The notes under the pieces are model-generated. The model did no database searches and had not been told where the DNA came from. It saw nothing but the letters and a program-made list of their open reading frames with translations. A DNA stretch of 64,000 nucleotides from Pseudoalteromonas sp. 3D05 (GTDB taxonomy: Bacteria > Pseudomonadota > Gammaproteobacteria > Enterobacterales > Alteromonadaceae): the NCBI RefSeq assembly GCF_002723455.1, contig NZ_PDUS01000002.1, forward strand, positions 211,095-275,094. The letters run 5' to 3'. The translations under genes were made by a program, and so were the position numbers. The stretch's first letter is position 1. Every line of letters begins with the position of its first letter. Shown here piece by piece: positions 45,369 to 56,872 of this stretch.

Positions 45369-45584
45369 ATGAAATCTCTTTTTTTAAGCATGATTAAGGA
45401 TCATATGTATAACAAGCGGTATGCAAAGAGCACTATTGAAGCTTATCTGTTTTGGATAGCTGCCTATATCCGTTTTAATAATATGCAACACCCAAGCACT
45501 ATGGGAGACACTCAAGTGGAATTATATTTAAACCATTTAGTAAACTCGCAAAATGTAGCGCAAGGCACACAATTTAAAGCATAA
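45369..45584 (+). pseudogene. intI: Integron integrase intI, truncated after 71 codons
   Basis: The frame encodes the N-terminal SAM-like domain of an integron integrase: FLSMIKDHMYNKRYAKSTIE and AYLFWIAAYIRFNNMQHPST. It then runs MGDTQVELYLNHLVN up to NVAQGTQ, followed by FKA and a stop. About 250 residues are absent, including the catalytic R-H-R-Y and the IntI-specific insert. The start and promoter are intact and divergent from the cassettes. No integrase sequence resumes before serS, so recombination here would need an integrase from elsewhere. Confidence 0.88.
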
Positions 45585-45773
45585 GTTTCCTATATAAATT
45601 TAAGCACTAAAGCACGCCTACAGATGAGCTTGATCCATCATGGCAAACATAATCTCCATATCAGCGTCGGCAAATCATGGCTAAAGCCGATTCCTACGCG
45701 GTGAGTTTCACACCGAGTTAATCTCACAGCTCGGTAACTTTACTCTTACTAAATTACTAACGAAACCCCAAAT

Positions 45774-45808
45774 AAAAAAAGCCGCTGTTTGTAACAAACA
45801 GCGGCTTA
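45774..45808 (-). terminator. Terminator after serS
   Basis: AGCCGCTGTTT-GTAAC-AAACAGCGGCT stem followed on the minus strand by T7, about 45 bases past the serS stop. Confidence 0.92.
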
Positions 45809-45849
45809 TCTTAAAGCTTACGACTTACAGCTCTATAGCTTTAACGAAC

Positions 45850-47157
<1,308 letters not shown>

Positions 47158-47544
47158 TTAACCTTTTTGCATTACCAGCTGAAGGCCCAGCCAAGCCATA
47201 AAAATACACACCGTCACATTTAAGACGATATTGAGGGCCATTTTTAAAAAGTGGCCTTGTTGCAAAAGCAACAACGAATCCATTGAGAATGTCGAAAAGG
47301 TGGTCAAAGCACCTAAAAAGCCAATTCCGATAAGAGATTTGGCGGGGCTGACGGTGATAATTTCGCGCTCTATCAAACCGTATAATACGCCCATCAACAA
47401 TGAACCCAGAATATTAACCGCCAACGTGCCAAAAGGGAATCCCCTTCCTAGCAGTTTTAACATGGTTTCGCTAATAAAAAAGCGCAAACAGGCACCAGAC
47501 GCCCCACCCGCTGCAATCATGAGGTAGAGCTTAAGTGTTGTCAT
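47158..47544 (-). CDS. crcB: Fluoride channel Fluc/CrcB
   Basis: A 128-residue four-helix protein that forms dual-topology dimers exporting F-. Family segments are [29 protein letters not shown] and [16 protein letters not shown], the latter with the Phe/Ser/Thr residues of the pore. Its ATG lies 14 bases inside the rarA 3' end, and serS follows 9 bases later. A fluoride riboswitch is not expected, given this coupling. Confidence 0.95.
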   Translation of the reverse strand: MTTLKLYLMIAAGGASGACLRFFISETMLKLLGRGFPFGTLAVNILGSLLMGVLYGLIEREIITVSPAKSLIGIGFLGALTTFSTFSMDSLLLLQQGHFLKMALNIVLNVTVCIFMAWLGLQLVMQKG

Positions 47545-48874
47545 AGCGCTTTATATCACTTTGCTGATCTCGCTCTTTGAGGTAATCAAGCTTTTGCTTA
47601 ATTTTTTGCTCAAGTCCGCGCTCGGTTGGAAAATAATATTGAGTGTCGGCAATTTGCTCAGGAAAGTATTTCTCTCCGGCAGCAAACGCGCCTTCTTCGT
47701 TATGCGCATAACGATATTCTGCGCCGTAGCCTAAGTCTTTCATTAAATTAGTAGGTGCATTACGTAAATGCTCAGGCACAGGGTAACTTGGTTCATTTTG
47801 CGCATCCGCTTTGGCTTTATTAAACGCCATGTAAACAGCATTACTTTTTGGTGCACTGGCTAAATATATCGTTGCTTGAGCAATTGCTCGTTCACCTTCG
47901 CTTGGCCCGACACGCTGAAAAATATCCCACGCATTAAGGGCCACTTCCATAGCACGTGGATCGGCGTTACCTATGTCTTCTGTCGCGATGGCTAATAAAC
48001 GTCTTGCCACATAAAGCGGGTCGCCACCGCCAGCGAGTATCCTGCAATACCAATACAGAGCGCCATCAGGGGAGCTGCCACGCACTGATTTATGAAAGGC
48101 AGAGATCAAATCGTAAAACTCATCGCCGCCTTTATCGTATTTGGCTAAATGTGTGGGCAATACTTGGCTCAATACGTGTTCATCCACTAAATATTGGCCG
48201 TTGCTCTGTGTAGTTAAATCAATCGCTTGTTCGAGTAAGTTAAGCACTTTACGGGCATCGCCATCACTGGCTTGGCACAGTGCTTTTTTAGCGTTATCGG
48301 CCAGGGTAATGGTTTTTGTGCTCAGCTCGTCATCGTTGGCAAGCGCGCGCTCAATAACTAAATGTAAATCGGCTTCTTGTAAGGATTTAAGCACATATAC
48401 GCGGGCACGAGATAAAATCGCATTATTTAACGCAAACGACGGGTTCTCTGTGGTTGCGCCAACAAATATAAAGGTGCCATCTTCAATATGCGGTAAAAAA
48501 GCATCTTGCTGAGATTTATTAAAGCGGTGTACTTCATCAACAAACAACAATGTGCGTTGCCCACGACCTTCAAGGTTATTGCGCGCCTCACTAACTGCAT
48601 CGCGAATATCTTTAATACCAGCCGTTACCGCCGACATTTGTATCAGCGCGGCATCTGCGTGGTTCGCTATAATTTGTGCAAGGGTGGTTTTACCCACGCC
48701 CGGTGGACCCCATAAAATAAGGCTATGGCAGCGCCCTGCTAAGATTGCTTGGTATAATGGTTTGTCTTGGCTTAATAGATGCTGCTGCCCTATATATTGC
48801 TCAAGATTTGTTGGCCGCATACGCGCCGCAAGAGGGCGCACATCAGGAGAAAAATTAAAGCCTAAATTACTCAC
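47531..48874 (-). CDS. rarA: Replication-associated recombination protein RarA (MgsA)
   Basis: AAA+ ATPase of 447 residues acting at stalled replication forks. Walker [13 protein letters not shown] is near residue 55, Walker B is in [12 protein letters not shown], and the sensor-1 region is [10 protein letters not shown]. The C-terminal tetramerisation domain includes [22 protein letters not shown]. The start is GTG, 6 bases after the lolA stop. It is part of the ftsK-lolA-rarA unit. Confidence 0.97.
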   Translation of the reverse strand: MSNLGFNFSPDVRPLAARMRPTNLEQYIGQQHLLSQDKPLYQAILAGRCHSLILWGPPGVGKTTLAQIIANHADAALIQMSAVTAGIKDIRDAVSEARNNLEGRGQRTLLFVDEVHRFNKSQQDAFLPHIEDGTFIFVGATTENPSFALNNAILSRARVYVLKSLQEADLHLVIERALANDDELSTKTITLADNAKKALCQASDGDARKVLNLLEQAIDLTTQSNGQYLVDEHVLSQVLPTHLAKYDKGGDEFYDLISAFHKSVRGSSPDGALYWYCRILAGGGDPLYVARRLLAIATEDIGNADPRAMEVALNAWDIFQRVGPSEGERAIAQATIYLASAPKSNAVYMAFNKAKADAQNEPSYPVPEHLRNAPTNLMKDLGYGAEYRYAHNEEGAFAAGEKYFPEQIADTQYYFPTERGLEQKIKQKLDYLKERDQQSDIKRYDNT

Positions 48875-48879
48875 TGTAA

Positions 48880-49506
48880 TTATTCGCCTTGGCTTTGGTC
48901 GTCTATTTCAACGTTTTCAGGAATGGTAAATTCAAACGTTTCGTTGGCTAGTTGTTCATTTACTTTAGTATCACTAAAGGTAAAGGTAGATGATTGCCCT
49001 GAGCTGTCTTTAACCAGTAGTTTTTCAAGTCCTGTTTGGTCTTGTGCAAATACAATATCGAGCTGTTCAACTTGGCTTTCAATGCCTTTGTTTGGTGTCA
49101 CGCTAAAGCCTGCTTCAGTTGCTTTAACTTGGTACTTTTGCCATTGTGCTGGGTCTTTTGAAGTTAACAACACAAACGGTGTTGAATCAATCAAGCTGTT
49201 TGTGTTCATGATAGTCACTTGCTCAGCAAAGCTGTCGAAGTAATAGGTTTTATCACCATTTGATATAAACAAGGTATCGTCTGGGCTGGCTTGTTGCCAG
49301 CGGATCATCATAGGTTGTTGTAAGGCAATATTGCCCTTCCCTTGCATGATTGACTCACCTTGGTCGTCATTTACTTGCTGTACAAACTGCGCTTGAAAGC
49401 TTTTTAATTCGGCAAGTTTGTCTTGTAGTGCTTGGCTGTCACTGGCAATTGCTGTTGTAGATAAAACACAACTTATCGCAACTGCTAAATATTTAAGTTT
49501 CTTCAT
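48880..49506 (-). CDS. lolA: Outer-membrane lipoprotein carrier LolA
   Basis: Periplasmic chaperone that takes lipoproteins from LolCDE to LolB. It has 208 residues with a signal peptide cleaved after TTAIA. The mature part has [17 protein letters not shown] and the [25 protein letters not shown] strands typical of LolA. Its ATG directly abuts the ftsK stop (TAAATG), indicating co-translation. Confidence 0.96.
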   Translation of the reverse strand: MKKLKYLAVAISCVLSTTAIASDSQALQDKLAELKSFQAQFVQQVNDDQGESIMQGKGNIALQQPMMIRWQQASPDDTLFISNGDKTYYFDSFAEQVTIMNTNSLIDSTPFVLLTSKDPAQWQKYQVKATEAGFSVTPNKGIESQVEQLDIVFAQDQTGLEKLLVKDSSGQSSTFTFSDTKVNEQLANETFEFTIPENVEIDDQSQGE

Positions 49507-51987
49507 TTAATTTGCTCCACTATTGGGCACTAAAACATCGCGAGCGCCGTTATGTCCTGGTGCACTCACAATACCCGACGTTTCCATTTGCTCGACTAAA
49601 CGTGCTGCGCGGTTATACCCTACACGCAACTTACGTTGTACACTTGAAACCGACACTTTGCCGGTTTCAATCACAAATGATACGGCTTCATCATAAAGCG
49701 GATCTGATTCTTCATCCGCGTTTTCGCTGGCTTCGCCCGGCAGTAAAATTTCTTCTGTGGCATCGCCGTTAAGTATTTCGTCTACGTAGTTTGGTTTACC
49801 ACGTTTTTTCCAATCATCAACCACCGCATGTACTTCGTGGTCATCTACAAATGCGCCGTGTACACGCACAGGTACGCTGGTGCCTGGCGGTAAGTACAGC
49901 ATGTCACCCATACCGAGTAGGTTCTCTGCGCCTTGTTGGTCTAATATGGTACGCGAGTCAATTTTACTTGATACCTGAAACGCCATACGCGTTGGTATAT
50001 TCGCTTTTATTAAACCCGTTATTACATCAACCGATGGGCGCTGCGTTGCCAGTACTAAGTGAATACCCGCAGCACGGGCTTTTTGTGCAATACGTGCAAT
50101 CAACTCTTCCACTTTTTTACCAACAATCATCATCATGTCGGCAAACTCATCAATCACTACAACAATGCTTGGCAGTTTATCAAGCTCATCGGGGCCTTCT
50201 TTCATGCCGTCAGTGTCTTTAAATAATGGGTCTAGAATTGGGTAACCCGCTTCTTTGGCTTCCATTACCTTTTGGTTATAACCTTTTAAATTACGTACAC
50301 CTAACGCTGACATTAATTTATAGCGACGTTCCATCTCGCCTACACACCAACGTAACGCATTGGCTGCTTCTTTCATGTCTGTGACAACTTCACACAGTAA
50401 ATGTGGGATACCTTCGTACACTGAAAGTTCCAACATTTTCGGGTCAATCATGATCATGCGCACATCATCAGGGCCTGATTTATACAGTAAGCTTAATATC
50501 ATCACATTAACGCCCACTGACTTACCTGAACCAGTTGTACCCGCTACAAGTAAGTGCGGCATTTTGCCTAGGTCGGCACAAATTGGCTCACCCGCGATGT
50601 CTTTACCAAGTACCATAGTTAGCGGTGATGGGTTTTGCTCAAACTTTGGTGCGTCAATCACTTCAGATAAACGCACTATTTCACGGTGTTTATTTGGCAG
50701 TTCAATCCCCACGTAGGTTTTACCTGGGATGACTTCAACAACACGCACGCTCACAGCTGATAGTGAACGGGCTAAATCTTTAGCAAGGCCGGTGATTTTA
50801 GACACCTTAATACCAGGTGCTAAATCAAGCTCAAAACGAGTCACTACAGGGCCTGGGTATACCCCGACTACCGCTGCTTGTACATTAAAATCAAGTAATT
50901 TGGTTTCAACTAAACGTGATACAGCTTCAAGCTCTTCAGGCGAAATTGGGTTTTTCGCTTTGTCAGGTCTGTCGAGCAAATCAAGGGTTGGGAGCGGCGC
51001 ACTTGGTGGCTCTTCATCAAGTAATTGTTCAAACTTTTCTTTCGCTGTAGGTGGTGGCTGATACGTGCTTTTTGGCTTAGGCATAGGTCTTGCTGGTGAA
51101 ACAACCGTTGTAACTGGTTTTTCAGGCTCAGCCACATGGCTTTGATCCAGTGCGTTTAATGCAGCAGCAGTATCCATTGGCTCATCGTCTATGGCGCTAA
51201 AGTTAATTTCTTGGTCAAGAATATCATCGAGATCATCAAACGCATTATGCTGTGGCTGGCTCTGCATTTGGTCTGCTGTAAAACGTTTTGGGGATTGCTC
51301 TGTTTTGGGAGCATCATTAAATGTAATCGCGTTGGTTTGCGCTTGAGTTTCATCTGCAATTACTTCGTCATCAGCTTCAATGGCTTCACGCTCACGATTT
51401 AGCCAACCACTAATTTTAGCCACTATATACTTGTAAATTCGGACCACCCAATCGCCCAAAAAGTCAACGAACTGCACCCAGGATACACCCGTAAGCAATG
51501 TTAAACCTGCAAAAAAGAAGCACAGTAACAGTATAGATGTACCGGTGAAGTTAAACGCTGGCATCATAGCGCCCGCAATTACATCTCCTACTACCCCACC
51601 CGATGAAAAGTTATAGATATCGTCAAAATTTATACTGCTAATTGCTGTGGCAGAGGTAATAAATAAAGCAAAGCCAATCACTCTTAACGCAAGCGTGGTG
51701 TAATCAAGCTGAAAAATTTTGTGAGGTTGTTTAAACAATAAATAGCCAAATACTTGAATTGCAGCAGGCACTAAATAAGCCAACCAACCAAAGGTGAGTA
51801 ATAAAATATCAGCTATCCAAGCACCTGCGGCGCCTGTTACATTATTTACTTGATGAAATTCACCTGTTTGCGACCACGAAGGATCCGCAGGATCAAAGCT
51901 AATTAATGCACATAATATGAATATTGCAGCAAAGCTGCTGATAATTAGCCCTGTTTCTAATAGTCTTTGTACACCGTTTAGGCGCAT
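49507..51987 (-). CDS. ftsK: DNA translocase FtsK
   Basis: Divisome DNA translocase of 826 residues. Four or five transmembrane helices lie in the first ~190 residues. A shortened linker (about 200-340; much shorter than the ~600-residue E. coli linker) follows, then the alpha/beta motor with Walker [13 protein letters not shown] near 480. The C-terminal gamma winged helix ([22 protein letters not shown]) reads KOPS and activates XerCD. lrp is upstream and lolA downstream, as in E. coli. Confidence 0.97.
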   Translation of the reverse strand: MRLNGVQRLLETGLIISSFAAIFILCALISFDPADPSWSQTGEFHQVNNVTGAAGAWIADILLLTFGWLAYLVPAAIQVFGYLLFKQPHKIFQLDYTTLALRVIGFALFITSATAISSINFDDIYNFSSGGVVGDVIAGAMMPAFNFTGTSILLLCFFFAGLTLLTGVSWVQFVDFLGDWVVRIYKYIVAKISGWLNREREAIEADDEVIADETQAQTNAITFNDAPKTEQSPKRFTADQMQSQPQHNAFDDLDDILDQEINFSAIDDEPMDTAAALNALDQSHVAEPEKPVTTVVSPARPMPKPKSTYQPPPTAKEKFEQLLDEEPPSAPLPTLDLLDRPDKAKNPISPEELEAVSRLVETKLLDFNVQAAVVGVYPGPVVTRFELDLAPGIKVSKITGLAKDLARSLSAVSVRVVEVIPGKTYVGIELPNKHREIVRLSEVIDAPKFEQNPSPLTMVLGKDIAGEPICADLGKMPHLLVAGTTGSGKSVGVNVMILSLLYKSGPDDVRMIMIDPKMLELSVYEGIPHLLCEVVTDMKEAANALRWCVGEMERRYKLMSALGVRNLKGYNQKVMEAKEAGYPILDPLFKDTDGMKEGPDELDKLPSIVVVIDEFADMMMIVGKKVEELIARIAQKARAAGIHLVLATQRPSVDVITGLIKANIPTRMAFQVSSKIDSRTILDQQGAENLLGMGDMLYLPPGTSVPVRVHGAFVDDHEVHAVVDDWKKRGKPNYVDEILNGDATEEILLPGEASENADEESDPLYDEAVSFVIETGKVSVSSVQRKLRVGYNRAARLVEQMETSGIVSAPGHNGARDVLVPNSGAN

Positions 51988-52121
51988 AATTCCCTATTCC
52001 TCATTTTTCTTATTTCAGTATCTTCATTGCCCAGCAATAGAATACCTTAGCAGGAAATACTTTTTGTTGCACTTTATCATATACACTAACTGCTTAGCCG
52101 ATTATGAACGGCTTTTTCGAT

Positions 52122-52601
52122 TTAAGCGATATAGGGGCGAATGATGACGCCTTGCTCACCTTTTACTTCTTCCATCACAACATATGTACGACTTTCACTG
52201 ACATTAGGTAACTTCAAAAGTATATCACCAAGCACGCCACGGTATTCTGACATATCATTAACGCGTGTTTTAAGTAAAAAATCGAAATTACCTGATACCA
52301 AATGACATTCTATGATTTCATCGTGCTTTTTAACCGCCGCGCTAAATTCATCAAATACATCTGGCGATGTTTTAGTAATGGTCACTTCAACATACACCGA
52401 TAACCCCTGTCCTAACTTAGCTGGGTCAACAACTGCTTTATATCCTACAATGTAACCTTCGCGTTCAAGTTTTTTTACGCGTTCTAGGCAGGGCGTGGCA
52501 CTAAGACCAACTCGTCGGGCCAGTTCAACGTTAGAAATACGTCCATCAAGTTGTAATTCCATTAAAATTTTACGGTCAATTCGGTCTAATAATTCATGCA
52601 T
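52122..52601 (-). CDS. lrp: Leucine-responsive regulatory protein
   Basis: A 159-residue Lrp/AsnC regulator. The N-terminal helix-turn-helix is at about residues 5-60 (LDGRISNVELARRVGLSATPCLERV). The RAM ligand domain follows at about 70-150. The sequence is close to E. coli Lrp in length and in the CLERVKKLEREGYI segment. It diverges from ald; Lrp control of alanine dehydrogenase is a known pattern in proteobacteria. Confidence 0.95.
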   Translation of the reverse strand: MHELLDRIDRKILMELQLDGRISNVELARRVGLSATPCLERVKKLEREGYIVGYKAVVDPAKLGQGLSVYVEVTITKTSPDVFDEFSAAVKKHDEIIECHLVSGNFDFLLKTRVNDMSEYRGVLGDILLKLPNVSESRTYVVMEEVKGEQGVIIRPYIA

Positions 52602-52675
52602 AGGGCTAACTAGTTTTTTACACTGTTTAAACTTTATATTTAGATTATATCACTAGATTGCACCTTAAAAAAGGT

Positions 52676-52704
52676 GAGACACACTGGCTCATGATGAATA
52701 TAAT
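52676..52704 (+). promoter_or_regulatory. Probable ald promoter
   Basis: GAGACA and TATAAT are separated by 17 bases, about 40 bases before the ald ATG, within the 141-base lrp-ald gap. Lrp sites are likely nearby but too degenerate to place by eye. Confidence 0.5.
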
Positions 52705-52742
52705 AGTGAAAAATTTTATCCCGTTCCAACAAGGCAAAGATT

Positions 52743-53864
52743 ATGATTATTGGTGTACCTAAAGAAATTAAAAACCATGAATACCGTGTAGGTATGGTTC
52801 CTGCGAGTGTTCGTGAATTAGTAAATCACGGCCACCAAGTGATTGTTGAAACTAATGCAGGTATGGGCATTGGTTTTACTAATGAAGACTACACCCTTGC
52901 TGGTGCTGAAATTCTACCAACAGCTGCTGATGTTTTCGCTAAAGCAGAAATGATTGTAAAAGTAAAAGAGCCACAAGCTGTTGAACGTGCAATGCTACGT
53001 GAAGACCAAATTCTTTTCACTTACCTTCACCTGGCACCGGATCTTCCACAAACTGAAGACCTTGTTAAGAGCAAATCAATCTGTATCGCTTATGAAACAG
53101 TCACTGATTCTCGCGGTGGTTTACCACTTCTTGCTCCTATGAGTGAAGTAGCTGGTCGTATGTCTATTCAAGCTGGCGCACAAGCACTTGAAAAATCAAA
53201 CCACGGCCGCGGCATGTTATTAGGTGGCGTGCCGGGTGTTGAGCCTGCTAAAGTTGTTGTTATCGGCGGCGGCATGGTTGGTCGTAGCGCAGCACAAATG
53301 GCTGTAGGCCTAGGTGCTGATGTTGTAGTACTTGATCGTAATATCGATGTACTACGTGCACTTGACGCACAGTTTGGTAATAAAGTTAAAGCTATTTACT
53401 CAACAGCTGATGCACTTGAAAAACACGTACTAGAAGCAGATCTTGTGATCGGTGGCGTTCTTATCCCAGGTGCTGCTGCGCCTAAGCTTGTAACAGCAGA
53501 GCACATCAAAGCAATGAAGCCTGGCGCTGCTATTGTTGATGTTGCAATCGACCAAGGTGGCTGTATCGCAACTTCTAAAGCAACCACTCACGCTGATCCT
53601 ACTTACATCGTTGATGAAGTTGTTCACTACTGTGTTGCTAACATGCCGGGTGCTGTTCCACGTACATCTACATTTGCACTTAACAATGCAACATTGCCTT
53701 TCATCATTAACCTTGCAAACAAAGGTTATAAGAAAGCATTGTTAGATGACGCTAACTTCCTTAGAGGTCTTAACGTAATTAAAGGCCAAGTGACTTACAA
53801 AGAAGTAGCTGAAGCATTCAACATGGAATATGTTGACCCACGCACTGCAGTAGAAAATGCGTAA
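52743..53864 (+). CDS. ald: Alanine dehydrogenase
   Basis: NAD-dependent L-alanine dehydrogenase of 373 residues, interconverting alanine and pyruvate plus ammonia. The N-terminus [20 protein letters not shown] holds the substrate-binding Arg. A Rossmann motif [13 protein letters not shown] is near 175, and the catalytic region includes YLHLAPD and [14 protein letters not shown]. Codon use is biased toward strongly expressed genes. Divergent lrp is its likely regulator. Confidence 0.97.
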   Translation: MIIGVPKEIKNHEYRVGMVPASVRELVNHGHQVIVETNAGMGIGFTNEDYTLAGAEILPTAADVFAKAEMIVKVKEPQAVERAMLREDQILFTYLHLAPDLPQTEDLVKSKSICIAYETVTDSRGGLPLLAPMSEVAGRMSIQAGAQALEKSNHGRGMLLGGVPGVEPAKVVVIGGGMVGRSAAQMAVGLGADVVVLDRNIDVLRALDAQFGNKVKAIYSTADALEKHVLEADLVIGGVLIPGAAAPKLVTAEHIKAMKPGAAIVDVAIDQGGCIATSKATTHADPTYIVDEVVHYCVANMPGAVPRTSTFALNNATLPFIINLANKGYKKALLDDANFLRGLNVIKGQVTYKEVAEAFNMEYVDPRTAVENA

Positions 53865-53912
53865 CTAGTATTTTACCGCTTATACCTGAGTCATTATTAA
53901 GGTATAAGCATT

Positions 53913-53942
53913 AAAAAAGCAGCTAATTTAGCTGCTTTTTTT
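53913..53942 (+). terminator. Bidirectional terminator between ald and pssA
   Basis: AAAAAAGCAGC-TAATTTA-GCTGCTTTTTT. Just before it (53878-53909) is a second hairpin, GCTTATACCT/AGGTATAAGC. The genes converge, so the A/T-flanked stem can serve both strands. Confidence 0.88.
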
Positions 53943-53964
53943 ATACCTCGCTACCTAAGCTAAG

Positions 53965-55290
53965 TTAGATAAAGCGCTTAATTATAAAGTCGACTTTTAC
54001 CCGCTTAGCCTGCCCTAATAACTTTTTAACAGGTTGAGGGTAGTCTTCCATCGTTTCTAAATCTTCAGGCCCATTTAAACGACGACAATGTTTAAGTATT
54101 TCTGCTTTTTCATTATCAATCGCAGGCATTAAAGATTGCTGTGGGTCTTCTAAGAAAATGCCATTTTCAATATCTAAGCCCCACGCACGTGGGTTTAGGT
54201 TATGCCCACTCAATAAATGATATTGGCGATCAGCACAAATCCCTTTCAGGTGAAATGAGTTACTTTCATGCTTCCATAAATAGACGTTTAAGTTGCCATT
54301 TGTAATATGACGCTTCTGAGATTTTAAAAACTTAAGTAAAATAGTCTCATATAAATACGGTAATGCACCAATTTTACTAAAAGGTTCACTAGGGGGCAGA
54401 TAAAAATCGTTTGCAGTTTTATCGCCCACCACAATTGTTACTTCCTTCCCCTGCTTTAATAAACGCCTAAGCGAACGCATTAATGGAGCAGGAAAATTAA
54501 AATATGGGGTATAAAGCACAAGCTCTCGCTCAGCCGTATCAAATAATGCTTTAATTACTCTATTAAGCTCATTGTTACGACGCCCTAGCCCCAAAAATAA
54601 CCTCACACCCAGTGGTTGATCATTTTCTTTTTCGGCATGTTCATAATGCGTTTGCTTTAATGTACGCATAAGTTGCTTTTGCGCGAGTTTAATATCATTA
54701 AATTTAGTCAGTGGTCGCGTGTCAATACGCGGTACGGCTTCTGAACTAAGTAATTCCTGTTCAATAAAATCGACAACGGCATTACATAAAGGAGCTTGCT
54801 TCACTAAAAAATAACGATCTAACCTATATCGCTCGCTATGTTGCAAGTACACATTATTTAAGCTTGCGCCGCTATAAAGCAATGTATCGTCAATAACAAA
54901 GCCTTTTAAGTGCAGCACACCGAACAATTCTTTGGCTTTTACTGGTACACCATAAACTTGCACATTCGATTGATACTTTTGTTGATAATCACAATATAAA
55001 CTCGCATTCCCGTCAGACTTTGCAGCGCCAATTAACCCGCGTTGGGCACGATGAAAATCAACAAGTACTTTTATTTCAAGATCCGGATTGGCTAATGATG
55101 CTTGATGTAGTGCCTCAAGAACCTCGCGTCCTGCTTCATCGTCTTGCAAATAAAGCGCAGTAATATAAATACGTGTTTGTGCGCTCGCGATTAAAGCAAG
55201 TAATTGTGTTCGATATTGTTGTGCATTGGTTAAGACGTTAACGTCTTTTGAAGTCAACCCAAATGCGGGTTTTTCCTGCCAAAATAACAT
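53965..55290 (-). CDS. pssA: CDP-diacylglycerol-serine O-phosphatidyltransferase (PLD type)
   Basis: Peripheral-membrane enzyme making phosphatidylserine, the precursor of phosphatidylethanolamine. The 441-residue length fits E. coli PssA (451). Two HKD-type motifs are seen: LHLKGFVIDDTLLYSG near residue 125 and FHLKGICADRQYHLLSGHNL near 345, both with the GSxxxN-like continuation (SGASLN, SGHNLN). It converges with ald and diverges from trxB. Confidence 0.95.
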   Translation of the reverse strand: MLFWQEKPAFGLTSKDVNVLTNAQQYRTQLLALIASAQTRIYITALYLQDDEAGREVLEALHQASLANPDLEIKVLVDFHRAQRGLIGAAKSDGNASLYCDYQQKYQSNVQVYGVPVKAKELFGVLHLKGFVIDDTLLYSGASLNNVYLQHSERYRLDRYFLVKQAPLCNAVVDFIEQELLSSEAVPRIDTRPLTKFNDIKLAQKQLMRTLKQTHYEHAEKENDQPLGVRLFLGLGRRNNELNRVIKALFDTAERELVLYTPYFNFPAPLMRSLRRLLKQGKEVTIVVGDKTANDFYLPPSEPFSKIGALPYLYETILLKFLKSQKRHITNGNLNVYLWKHESNSFHLKGICADRQYHLLSGHNLNPRAWGLDIENGIFLEDPQQSLMPAIDNEKAEILKHCRRLNGPEDLETMEDYPQPVKKLLGQAKRVKVDFIIKRFI

Positions 55291-55575
55291 AGTTGCCTAT
55301 TCATTTAGGTCACCCTACTTTAGGGTCACAAATCAAAATTAGCTAAAACATACCAAAAAAAATCAATTTGGTCATGAATTAACGATAGTAGTTAGATTAT
55401 TAGTGGTTCAATAGTTTATATTTCATACAAAACCGTCATTTTGTACACACCTAGTACACAATATTTGACAGCTGTGTGATTTGCTCAAAAAAATAATCAG
55501 CGCTTTTATTTACTTCCCCCTTGTTTCTCTTAAAATCGGGCACATTAATACGCTATAAAAACGTTTAGGATATAA

Positions 55576-56529
<954 letters not shown>

Positions 56530-56548
56530 TTTAGACTCTAAATTTACT

Positions 56549-56572
56549 AAAGGCTGATTTTTCAGCCTTTTT
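56549..56572 (+). terminator. Terminator after trxB
   Basis: AAGGCTGA-TTTT-TCAGCCTT stem followed by a T-run. The rest of the 343-base trxB-acnB gap should hold the acnB promoter, which I could not place with confidence; a 78-codon minus-strand frame there is judged spurious. Confidence 0.88.
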
Positions 56573-56872
56573 TATTTCTAAATAAAATTTTTAATTGCCA
56601 CATTAATTTCACAATGGATATAGCCCAATATACATATTGTAACTTCGGCCATTCACGAGATTTATAGTGAAGATTCATTTTATATAATATAATTAATGGT
56701 GGAAGTACGGTAGGATCTAAAGCCGTGCAATGATTACCGTCAAAGTAACGCAAGTAAAACGAACTATAATTATAGTTGGGCATAAAAGCTTTGTTCATTT
56801 GGGCATTACTCGTAACTGGAAATCAGTTAAAATGCTCAGCTTCATATCAAGTAAATATACCGAGAGTTTTCT

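Noticed and set aside
45585..45773. Possible continuation of intI after the truncation
   Set aside because: I read all plus-strand frames after the stop and found no integrase-like motifs before the serS terminator.
56562..56798. A 78-codon minus-strand frame between trxB and acnB
   Set aside because: It has no ribosome-binding site, its 3' end runs into the trxB terminator, and no family is recognised. Its position is also that expected for the acnB promoter. It is not listed as a gene.
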